A DNA stretch of 7,958 bases. It comes from Candidatus Bathyarchaeota archaeon CG07_land_8_20_14_0_80_47_9. Its GTDB lineage: Archaea > Thermoproteota > Bathyarchaeia > Bathyarchaeales > Bathycorpusculaceae. Where the stretch lies: NCBI GenBank assembly GCA_002779555.1, contig PEWI01000083.1, forward strand, positions 1 through 7,958, read 5' to 3'. Below the pieces are notes generated by a model, which did no database searches, had not been told where the DNA came from, and worked only from the letters and a program-made list of their open reading frames with translations. The position numbers and the translations under genes were made by a program. Below are positions 1-4,719 of the stretch, one piece after another. How positions within the stretch are numbered: the stretch's first letter is position 1; every line of letters starts with the position of its first letter.

Positions 1-14
1 TTCTGAGGTAAAAG

Positions 15-23
15 TTTATATTT
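15..23 (+). promoter_or_regulatory. Archaeal box A (TATA) promoter of the thermosome gene
   Basis: TTTATATTT at 15-23 follows a purine-rich stretch (GGTAAAAG) that could serve as the TFB recognition element. A start of transcription about 26 bases downstream (near 45) would give a leader of roughly 35-40 bases before the ATG at 83, which agrees with the presence of a ribosome binding site in that leader. Position and composition are seen; transcription is inferred. Confidence 0.6.
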
Positions 24-69
24 CCGAGGCCTTCTGCTTATTCCAACAGAAATATTGTTAACTTTGAAT

Positions 70-76
70 GGAGAGA
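70..76 (+). promoter_or_regulatory. Ribosome binding site that decides the thermosome start
   Basis: GGAGAGA at 70-76 ends 6 bases before the ATG at 83. It overlaps an earlier in-frame ATG at 68, so the earlier ATG would lie within the binding site itself. This favours 83 as the true start, which also gives the family-like N-terminus MAYL. Confidence 0.65.
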
Positions 77-82
77 GTTTGT

Positions 83-1732
83 ATGGCTTACCTAACAACC
101 ACAGCCACTGGACAACCAGTCCTGATTCTTAAGGAAGGAACATCAAGAAGTAGAGGGAAAGAGGCTCAGAGAAACAACATAATGGCAGCCCGAGTGATCG
201 GCGAAGTGCTCAAAACCACGCTTGGACCAAGGGGCATGGACAAAATGCTTGTCGACAGCCTAGGAGACATAACCATAACCAACGACGGGGCAGCAATCCT
301 CAACGAGATAGAAGTGGAACATCCAGCAGCAAAAATGATGGTGGAAATCGCGAAAACACAGGACGACATGGTAGGCGACGGAACAACAACCGCCGTAGTT
401 CTCTCAAGTGAGCTGTTGAAGAAAGCCGAGGAACTGCTAGACCAGAACATCCACCCAACAATAATCGTAGCCGGCTATAGAAAAGCAGCGCAAAAAGCAA
501 TCGAAACCGTGAACAAAATCGCAATCTCAGTGGACATTGAAGACCGAGAAACGCTGAAAAAAGTGGCGTTGACATCCATGGGAAGCAAGGCAGTGGGTCC
601 AGCAAAAGAGCTCTTTTCAGAAATTGCGATTGACGCTGTAAAACAAATCGTTGAAAAACGCGGAGACAGAACAATCGCCGACATAGACAATGTGCAGATG
701 ATAAAGAAGACAGGGAAAAGTCTGTTTGAGTCGCAACTTGTGAACGGAGTGATAATCGACAAAGAAGTGGTTCACACTGGAATGCCCAAGAGAATTGAAA
801 ACGCAAAAATAGCGTTGCTAGACTGCCCGTTAGAGATTGAGAAGACAGAAATGAGCGCTGAAATAAGAATACGCGACCCGCTGCAAGTCAAGGCTTTCCT
901 AGACCAAGAAAACAAGATGCTCAAAGAAATGGTGGACAAAGTCAAAGGTGCAGGTGCAAACGTTGTTTTCTGCCAGAAAGGCATCGACGACATGGCACAG
1001 CACTTTCTAGCAAAAGAAGGCATAACAGCCGTCCGAAGAGTAAAACAGTCAGACATGGAAAAACTGGTAAGAGCAACAGGTGGAAGAATAATCACAGACT
1101 TGGGTGACTTAGGCTCAAAGGATTTAGGCTTCGGAGGCATCGTCGAGGAACGCAAGGTTGGCGAAGACAAGATGATCTTCGTCGAAAAATGCAAGGACCC
1201 ACGTTCAGTTGCTATCATCATAAGAGCTGGACTTGAAAGAATGGTTGACGAGGCGGAAAGAGCCATGACCGACGCACTGTCCGTAGTCTCAGACGTTGTG
1301 GAAAACAACAGAATAGTCGCGGGCGGCGGCGCAGTGGAAGTGGAAATGGCCAAGGAACTTCGGAACTACGCCACAAAAGTAGGTGGAAGAGAGCAACTTG
1401 CCGTGCAAGCCTTCGCCGACGCAGTCGAAATCATACCCAAAACCCTAGCCGAAAACGCAGGCCTAGAAGCCATAGACGTAATCGTGGATTTGAGAACTGC
1501 ACACGAAAAAGCTGACGGAAAGTACATGGGAGTAAACGTGTTCACTGGAAAGACCGAGAACATGCGAGAAAAAGGAGTCGTCGAACCAGCCATAGTGAAA
1601 GAACAAGCAATCAAGTCAGCCGCAGAAGCAGCGTCAATGATACTCCGCATAGACGACGTAATAGCCTCAACAAAACCAAAAGAAGGCCCAGGAAAAGGAC
1701 CGCCGCCAGGCGGACCCGAAGGCGAAGACTAA
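83..1732 (+). CDS. thsA: Thermosome subunit (group II chaperonin, archaeal CCT/TRiC homologue)
   Basis: Subunit of the double-ring ATP-driven cytosolic chaperonin that encloses and refolds unfolded proteins. The product is 549 residues, normal for the family. Near the N-terminus are QPVLILKEGTSR and the nucleotide-loop motif LGPRGMDK (about 47-54), followed by the GDGTTT motif (about 98-103). The conserved Asp of the hydrolysis site lies in ERAMTDALSVV (Asp near 397), and the VAGGGA motif follows at about 412-417. A substrate-binding apical domain lies between the two equatorial halves. The tail ends in a proline- and glycine-rich stretch with acidic final residues (GPPPGGPEGED), not the Gly-Met repeats common in other thermosomes. 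The start at 83 is chosen over an in-frame ATG at 68 because a ribosome binding site lies between them. The gene has its own promoter and appears monocistronic, being followed by a T-run and a tRNA promoter. Subunit type (alpha or beta) cannot be decided from one copy. Confidence 0.97.
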   Translation: MAYLTTTATGQPVLILKEGTSRSRGKEAQRNNIMAARVIGEVLKTTLGPRGMDKMLVDSLGDITITNDGAAILNEIEVEHPAAKMMVEIAKTQDDMVGDGTTTAVVLSSELLKKAEELLDQNIHPTIIVAGYRKAAQKAIETVNKIAISVDIEDRETLKKVALTSMGSKAVGPAKELFSEIAIDAVKQIVEKRGDRTIADIDNVQMIKKTGKSLFESQLVNGVIIDKEVVHTGMPKRIENAKIALLDCPLEIEKTEMSAEIRIRDPLQVKAFLDQENKMLKEMVDKVKGAGANVVFCQKGIDDMAQHFLAKEGITAVRRVKQSDMEKLVRATGGRIITDLGDLGSKDLGFGGIVEERKVGEDKMIFVEKCKDPRSVAIIIRAGLERMVDEAERAMTDALSVVSDVVENNRIVAGGGAVEVEMAKELRNYATKVGGREQLAVQAFADAVEIIPKTLAENAGLEAIDVIVDLRTAHEKADGKYMGVNVFTGKTENMREKGVVEPAIVKEQAIKSAAEAASMILRIDDVIASTKPKEGPGKGPPPGGPEGED

Positions 1733-1745
1733 AAGCCTTCACCCT

Positions 1746-1754
1746 AGTTTTTCT
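1746..1754 (+). terminator. Possible T-rich transcription terminator after the thermosome gene
   Basis: AGTTTTTCT lies about 15 bases after the stop codon, with five consecutive T residues at 1748-1752. Archaeal RNA polymerase terminates at T-runs without a strong hairpin. The run is short, so this is only plausible. Confidence 0.35.
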
Positions 1755-1781
1755 CATACCTCACACTATTTTCGCCATCAG

Positions 1782-1790
1782 AAATTTAAG
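1782..1790 (+). promoter_or_regulatory. Box A promoter in front of the tRNA-Glu 5' fragment
   Basis: AAATTTAAG at 1782-1790 is centred about 31 bases upstream of the first tRNA base at 1817, the spacing expected for an archaeal tRNA gene. It is probably the original tRNA-Glu promoter, now fronting a broken copy. A transcript from here would run through the fragment and into the homing endonuclease gene. Confidence 0.55.
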
Positions 1791-1816
1791 TCCTAACCAA
1801 CATTCTAAGTCTAGCT

Positions 1817-1878
1817 GCTCCGGTAGTATAGTCCGGTCAAGTATAGCGATATGTTATTTTTCCAAGTCCAGAGACAGT
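1817..1878 (+). pseudogene. Truncated 5' part of tRNA-Glu lacking the D-loop intron
   Basis: Bases 1817-1848 are identical to the spliced form of the complete tRNA-Glu at 2654-2766. The first 24 bases match 2654-2677. The next 8 (GTATAGCG) match 2695-2702, so the 17-base D-loop intron of the complete copy is absent here. About 21 unrelated bases follow, then AGAGACAGT (1870-1878), which matches 2723-2731 at almost the same spacing (21 versus 20 bases). The matching bases include the 3' end of the canonical intron and tRNA positions 38-40. The anticodon region is replaced and no variable loop, T arm or 3' acceptor strand follows, so it cannot fold into a tRNA alone. It is best read as the decayed remnant of an earlier allele. 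A trans-acting 5' half is possible but I see no support for it. Confidence 0.85.
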
Positions 1879-1943
1879 ATTGAACGAAACAGGCCCAGAT
1901 TATGGATTAACTCAATCATCAGATTCCTTGCAAGGACCACCCA

Positions 1944-1951
1944 TTTATAAA
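1944..1951 (+). promoter_or_regulatory. Box A promoter of the homing endonuclease gene
   Basis: TTTATAAA at 1944-1951 is centred about 28 bases before the ATG at 1976. This is the distance expected if transcription starts at or within a few bases of that codon, giving a leaderless mRNA. It supports 1976 as the start over the upstream TTG at 1880. Confidence 0.6.
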
Positions 1952-1975
1952 TCACAGTCAAGAGACAAGACAACG

Positions 1976-2668
1976 ATGAAACAACACAGACATTCCAATA
2001 CTCTTTCAGACAGTAATTCTGTCAAGAAACCAGATGTAGCTCATTCTCACCCTAAGGCTGTCACCATCCCGAGACACTCGTGCGATTTTGCAGAGTTTCT
2101 CGGCATCTATTTTGGGGATGGCAGTGCTCGCGAAAATCCACCAGTGCTTGCAATATCGCTCTCTCTTTCCGAGGAAAAGGAATATGCCCTCTTTGTCAGT
2201 GGACTAATCAAGAGACTGTTCAATATTAGCGCAGGTCTAGCAGAAAACAGGAAAGTTGACAATATACAAGTTCGCATTTACCGTGTAAGCTTAGTACGCT
2301 TTTTTCATAAAAATATTAGAAAGGAATCTGGCTTTCCCTATTGGGTCAAAAGAAAACTCACCTATCTAATGGCCTTCTTGCGAGGCATAATAGACACCGA
2401 AGGCTCGGTCTACAGAGTCGAAAGAGAGAAGAAGCGAATTCGCATCGAGATAAAAATGTACAACAAGAAACTGCTTCAGGATCTATTTGAGGCTCTAAAA
2501 CTGCTCGGCTTTCGCCCTCGAATCTACGTCCGGCGAAACAGAGTCACGATCGCGCGGCAGGATGACGTGGATCGTTATTTCAACAAAGTGTGTTCTCACA
2601 ATCCTAAACATGTCAAAAGATATTTATCTCTTAGAGAAGACCACTCTTTGAATGCTCCGGTAGTATAG
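1976..2668 (+). CDS. LAGLIDADG homing endonuclease, lodged between two tRNA-Glu copies
   Basis: Site-specific DNA endonuclease of the two-motif LAGLIDADG type, 230 residues from this start. Motif one is FLGIYFGDG (residues 41-49) and motif two FLRGIIDTEG (134-143). Each keeps the acidic residue at motif position eight (Asp48, Glu142), so it looks catalytically competent. A C-terminal NPKHVKRY segment is typical of archaeal intron and intein endonucleases. The ATG at 1976 fits a leaderless transcript from the box A at 1944-1951. The frame is open upstream to 1847, and a TTG at 1880 would add 32 residues with no recognisable domain and no clear ribosome binding site. The last four residues (APVV) and the stop TAG are read from tRNA positions 1-15, so the gene overlaps the complete tRNA-Glu by 15 bases. 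The likely target is the intronless D-arm of tRNA-Glu; this is inferred from context only. Confidence 0.9.
   Translation: MKQHRHSNTLSDSNSVKKPDVAHSHPKAVTIPRHSCDFAEFLGIYFGDGSARENPPVLAISLSLSEEKEYALFVSGLIKRLFNISAGLAENRKVDNIQVRIYRVSLVRFFHKNIRKESGFPYWVKRKLTYLMAFLRGIIDTEGSVYRVEREKKRIRIEIKMYNKKLLQDLFEALKLLGFRPRIYVRRNRVTIARQDDVDRYFNKVCSHNPKHVKRYLSLREDHSLNAPVV
2620..2627 (+). promoter_or_regulatory. Box A promoter of the complete tRNA-Glu, inside the endonuclease gene
   Basis: ATATTTAT at 2620-2627 is centred about 30 bases before the tRNA start at 2654. This is within one base of the spacing seen for the promoter of the upstream fragment. The element falls on the R-Y-L-S codons of the endonuclease C-terminal motif, so the same bases serve protein and promoter. 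Function is inferred. Confidence 0.55.
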
Positions 2669-2677
2669 TCCGGTCAA

Positions 2678-2694
2678 ACTTGAAAAAGGACCAT
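2678..2694 (+). other. Noncanonical 17-base tRNA intron in the D loop (position 21/22)
   Basis: Removing these 17 bases restores a normal D arm and gives exactly the sequence of the upstream intronless fragment, which fixes both boundaries. They form a good bulge-helix-bulge for the archaeal splicing endonuclease. The four-pair central helix is GGTC (2672-2675) with GACC (2689-2692). The bulges are AAA, cut after 2677, and ATG, cut after 2694. The inner helix is CTT/AAG closed by a GAAA tetraloop. The outer helix is weak, as is usual for noncanonical archaeal introns. Confidence 0.88.
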
Positions 2695-2710
2695 GTATAG
2701 CGGCCTCTCG

Positions 2711-2728
2711 ACACCACAGGTGAGAGAC
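2711..2728 (+). other. Canonical 18-base tRNA intron at position 37/38
   Basis: The intron follows G37 (2710) and precedes A38 (2729). The anticodon-loop bases CTCT (2705-2708) pair with AGAG (2723-2726) as the four-pair central helix. The bulges are CGA, cut after 2710, and ACA, cut after 2728. The inner helix is CACC/GGTG (2712-2715, 2719-2722) with an ACA loop. The anticodon stem is the outer helix, giving a complete bulge-helix-bulge at the standard site. Confidence 0.92.
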
Positions 2729-2770
2729 AGTCGCGGACCCGGGTTCAAATCCCGGCCGGAGCACCACAAA

Positions 2771-2812
2771 ATTAGGCTCATTTCCGGCTTATTTTAGTTA
2801 GAAGAGCCTAGT
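2771..2812 (+). repeat. Inverted repeat just downstream of tRNA-Glu
   Basis: ATTAGGCTC (2771-2779) pairs with GAGCCTAGT (2804-2812) over nine positions, one of them G-U, around a 24-base loop that contains the T-rich stretch TTATTTTAG. Its place a few bases after the tRNA CCA suggests a role in transcript 3'-end formation or termination, but this is not established. The rest of 2813-2944 holds nothing I can recognise. Confidence 0.4.
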
Positions 2813-2944
2813 CTGAGCGATTTCAAAAATATGGTTGAAATTGGGGCACGAATTTGCTGGTGAAATCATTTGGGAACGATGGCACGAGCTTCAGATACAG
2901 ACAACACAGCAGACAACCTGTGGCTGCCGAAATCAATGATTATG

Positions 2945-2953
2945 CTTATAAAT
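2945..2953 (+). promoter_or_regulatory. Box A promoter of the DUF6448 pseudogene
   Basis: CTTATAAAT at 2945-2953 lies about 35 bases before the ATG at 2985, with GGAG at 2979-2982 close to the start. The promoter looks intact although the gene behind it is broken, which fits recent decay. Confidence 0.5.
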
Positions 2954-2984
2954 GAAAAGCGGTCAAAAGGAACAATTTGGAGAC

Positions 2985-3498
2985 ATGAGTAAGCCACCGC
3001 ATTGTGACACGTTAGATGGACCCGTTGTTAAGGCTGCAAAGATGGCTCTATCGAAAGGAAACGTCAACCTGATACTTCCACGGGTACCGTAGAAGGCTGA
3101 GGGCAGACTGAAAAAGGCTTTCGAAAAGACCCTCCCGTGAGGAAACTGGACAAACAAGCCAGAGACCTTGCGGATACTGGTTCTTCGAAACTGCAGTGCG
3201 TTTGCACAGAGAAGGAGAAGGCGCACCCTACACTGGACTGAAACCTGCTGGGCTTGATTGGGGACCAGTAGTTCCGAAAGCCGAAAGAGCAAGCGCGAAA
3301 GAAGATCCGAAACAGGTGATACAGCTTCTGACGCATGCTATTGAGGAAGAACTTCAGAAAAGATTCAAACAGGTCATGGTGAAAAAGAAGTACGACGTGA
3401 ACGACGTTGACGCTGCGCGTGCGCATCAGAAGCTTTACGAGCCCCCAGTCCAAACCCTTTTCACCTCAGCACAGACGAGCGTCCGCAGTTTCTTTTAG
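2985..3498 (+). pseudogene. Decayed gene for a DUF6448-type protein of unknown function
   Basis: Three pieces in successive frames read as one protein. Piece one starts MSKPPHCDTLDGPVV and runs to an in-frame TAG at 3090-3092, then continues in frame to LKKAFEKTLP. A lost base near 3137 shifts to VRKLDKQARDLAD. A second lost base near 3176, where a Tyr codon would complete GAT-TAC-TGG, shifts to WFFETAVRLHREGEGAPYTG and onward to the TAG at 3496-3498. From memory, this order of motifs (PPHCD..DGPVV, FFETAVRLHR, GEGAPYTGLKPAGL) is characteristic of the family named DUF6448, whose role is unknown to me. The C-terminus after DVDAAR also does not look like the family and may carry a further deletion. 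The lesions are seen; the family name is recalled, not searched. Sequencing error is possible but would need three separate mistakes. The piece from 3196 to 3498 alone should not be taken as a gene. Confidence 0.8.
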
Positions 3499-3551
3499 GT
3501 GATGTGCGAATCATCCACTATCTTAATTTTCCTCTGTTCGCCTTTAGAAAG

Positions 3552-3559
3552 CTTTAATT
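3552..3559 (+). promoter_or_regulatory. Possible box A promoter of the HtpX-like protease gene
   Basis: CTTTAATT at 3552-3559 lies about 46 bases before the TTG start at 3602, so transcription near 3582 would leave a leader of about 20 bases including the ribosome binding site. The match to box A is moderate. Confidence 0.4.
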
Positions 3560-3588
3560 CTTGCAGACTTTTCTGTCATAAAAACAAA

Positions 3589-3595
3589 AAGGTGA
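3589..3595 (+). promoter_or_regulatory. Ribosome binding site supporting a TTG start
   Basis: AAGGTGA at 3589-3595 ends 6 bases before the TTG at 3602. It matches the 16S rRNA tail well and argues for this unusual start over the ATG ten codons later at 3632. Confidence 0.7.
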
Positions 3596-3601
3596 AGCGC
3601 G

Positions 3602-4666
3602 TTGGCTGGCCTAGCTCAGTTGAAATTTGCGATGGGAACAGGTATATTCATCACAGCCTTCATATTCGCGGCGTTTCTAGCATTGGTGCTGTTCATCATC
3701 CAAGTGATCGTTGCGCCGTTAACGTTAGATTTTGACGTGATTCTCCTAGTAGCCCTTCCACTCCTCTTCATACTGTTCCAGTACGCCATTGGGCCCTCAA
3801 TCGTGAAGATGTCGACGCACCTGCGATACCTCAAGCCGGGTGAAAACCCGTGGCTCGAATCCACCGTGAAAGAGCTCGCGGACAAGAGCAAGGTGCCGAT
3901 GCCGAGGCTGGCCGTCGTTCCAGACAACACGCCCAACGCCTTCGTTTTCGGCCGAACCGCCCACACGGCCACTCTAGCAGTTCACGAGGGGCTGTTGCAA
4001 AACTTGAACGAAGACGAAGTAAAAGGCGTAATCGGCCACGAACTTGGACACATAAAACACAAGGACTACGCCATTATGACGTTGCTTTCTGCGTTGCCGT
4101 TAGTGGCCTATCTTGTCGCGCGCGGAACAATGTCGGCAGCATGGTTGTCCGGTAGATCTTCGAGAGAAAGAGACCAGGGCGGCATAGAAGCAGCCTTGAT
4201 CATCATCGCCGTACTCTCCTTCGTAGTTTATTTCATCTCACAGCTAAGTGTAATGCGCCTCAGCAGACTGCGAGAGCATTACTCGGATGCTTACTCGGCA
4301 TATGTGACGGGCTCTCCTAGAAGCCTGGAAAGCGCCCTCGCCAAAATCACCTACGGCCTGTCGCTCTCACCAAAACCGCCTTCAGGCGCCAGGGCGTTCT
4401 ACATAAGCGACCCGGTGCAGGCCAAACAAGAAATCCATGAGATAATGGACAAGAAGGAAGACTACGACCTTGACCACGACGGCGTACTGAACGAGAAAGA
4501 ACTGGAGTTGGCCATGGAGAAAGAGGCCAAGTCCATGTGGAAAACAGTCAACACGTGGTTCTCAACACACCCGCCAACCTTCAAACGCATAATGCTCCTG
4601 CACGAAGTAGAACAAGAAATGCAGAGCGGAAAATACACGGACGACCGCGTCTACGCCCACGTCTGA
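3602..4666 (+). CDS. htpX: HtpX-like M48 family membrane zinc metalloprotease with an EF-hand-like loop
   Basis: Membrane-bound zinc protease of the type that degrades damaged membrane proteins; 354 residues. Two hydrophobic segments lie at the N-terminus (about 13-37 and 46-63) and two more flank the protease core (about 158-174 and 196-216). The zinc site is HELGH (146-150), with the third ligand probably Glu225 in SRLREHYSDA. STHPPTFKRI (321-330) is the usual C-terminal family motif. Residues 289-300 (DLDHDGVLNEKE) fit a canonical calcium-binding EF-hand loop: Asp at positions 1, 3 and 5, Gly at 6, Leu at 8, Glu at 12. They sit between the protease core and the C-terminal motif. Only one loop is evident, so calcium binding is a prediction. 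The start is TTG, supported by the AAGGTGA site. thyX follows 53 bases downstream on the same strand, with no obvious functional link. Confidence 0.93.
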   Translation: MAGLAQLKFAMGTGIFITAFIFAAFLALVLFIIQVIVAPLTLDFDVILLVALPLLFILFQYAIGPSIVKMSTHLRYLKPGENPWLESTVKELADKSKVPMPRLAVVPDNTPNAFVFGRTAHTATLAVHEGLLQNLNEDEVKGVIGHELGHIKHKDYAIMTLLSALPLVAYLVARGTMSAAWLSGRSSRERDQGGIEAALIIIAVLSFVVYFISQLSVMRLSRLREHYSDAYSAYVTGSPRSLESALAKITYGLSLSPKPPSGARAFYISDPVQAKQEIHEIMDKKEDYDLDHDGVLNEKELELAMEKEAKSMWKTVNTWFSTHPPTFKRIMLLHEVEQEMQSGKYTDDRVYAHV

Positions 4667-4703
4667 CAAAGCAAATTCTTTTATTGCTTTCAGCCCAAAA
4701 TGA

Positions 4704-4712
4704 GGAGAGAGG
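4704..4712 (+). promoter_or_regulatory. Ribosome binding site that sets the thyX start
   Basis: GGAGAGAGG at 4704-4712 ends 7 bases before the TTG at 4720. An ATG at 4700 is in another frame and stops within eight codons, so the TTG is the best start. Confidence 0.65.
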
Positions 4713-4719
4713 ACAGAAT

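Larger units (their letters stand above)
2654..2766 (+). tRNA. tRNA-Glu(CUC) with two introns and encoded CCA
   Basis: Acceptor strands GCTCCGG (2654-2660) and CCGGAGC (2756-2762) pair fully, followed by discriminator A2763 and an encoded CCA (2764-2766). The D stem is GTAT (2663-2666) with GTAT (2695-2698), with a G-U pair at each end. The anticodon stem is GCGGC (2700-2704) with GTCGC (2730-2734) and has one G-U pair. The anticodon loop after splicing is CTCTCGA with anticodon CTC. The variable loop is GGAC, and the T arm is CCGGG-TTCAAAT-CCCGG (2739-2755). Two introns, 2678-2694 and 2711-2728, must be removed; the spliced product is 75 bases plus CCA and resembles other archaeal tRNA-Glu. 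The first 15 bases are also the end of the endonuclease coding region. It decodes GAG. Confidence 0.95.

Noticed and set aside
300..806. Long minus-strand open frames opposite the thermosome gene, and similar ones opposite the other genes
   Set aside because: They follow from codon composition of the real genes on the plus strand, and encode low-complexity Ser/Leu/Arg-rich sequences with no domains.
1817..1848. Trans-split tRNA 5' half
   Set aside because: A complete cis tRNA-Glu follows, and I see no complementary leader sequence after the fragment that would pair with a 3' half.
1841..2694. A single large D-loop intron encoding the endonuclease, with 5' exon at 1817-1840
   Set aside because: The bases after 1840 continue the tRNA exon (GTATAGCG), not an intron. 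The distant splice pairing has no inner helix, whereas the local 17-base intron folds well.
1849..2702. A large intron between positions 29 and 30, using the repeated GTATAGCG at both ends
   Set aside because: The four bases ahead of each putative cut are both ATAG and cannot pair as a bulge-helix-bulge central helix.
2854..2955. Small plus-strand open frame of 33 codons from a TTG
   Set aside because: No ribosome binding site, no recognisable protein, and its end overlaps the box A promoter at 2945-2953.
3196..3498. A separate 100-residue gene
   Set aside because: It begins mid-domain at a GTG inside the third piece of the DUF6448 pseudogene; the N-terminal part of the same protein lies upstream in other frames.
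3499..3735. Open frame across the htpX promoter and N-terminus
   Set aside because: It overlaps the well-supported htpX start in another frame and has no recognisable protein features.
4537..4719. N-terminal extension of ThyX overlapping htpX
   Set aside because: The extra residues are a shadow of htpX coding sequence in another frame, and the ThyX family begins at the KVKLLRYT segment.
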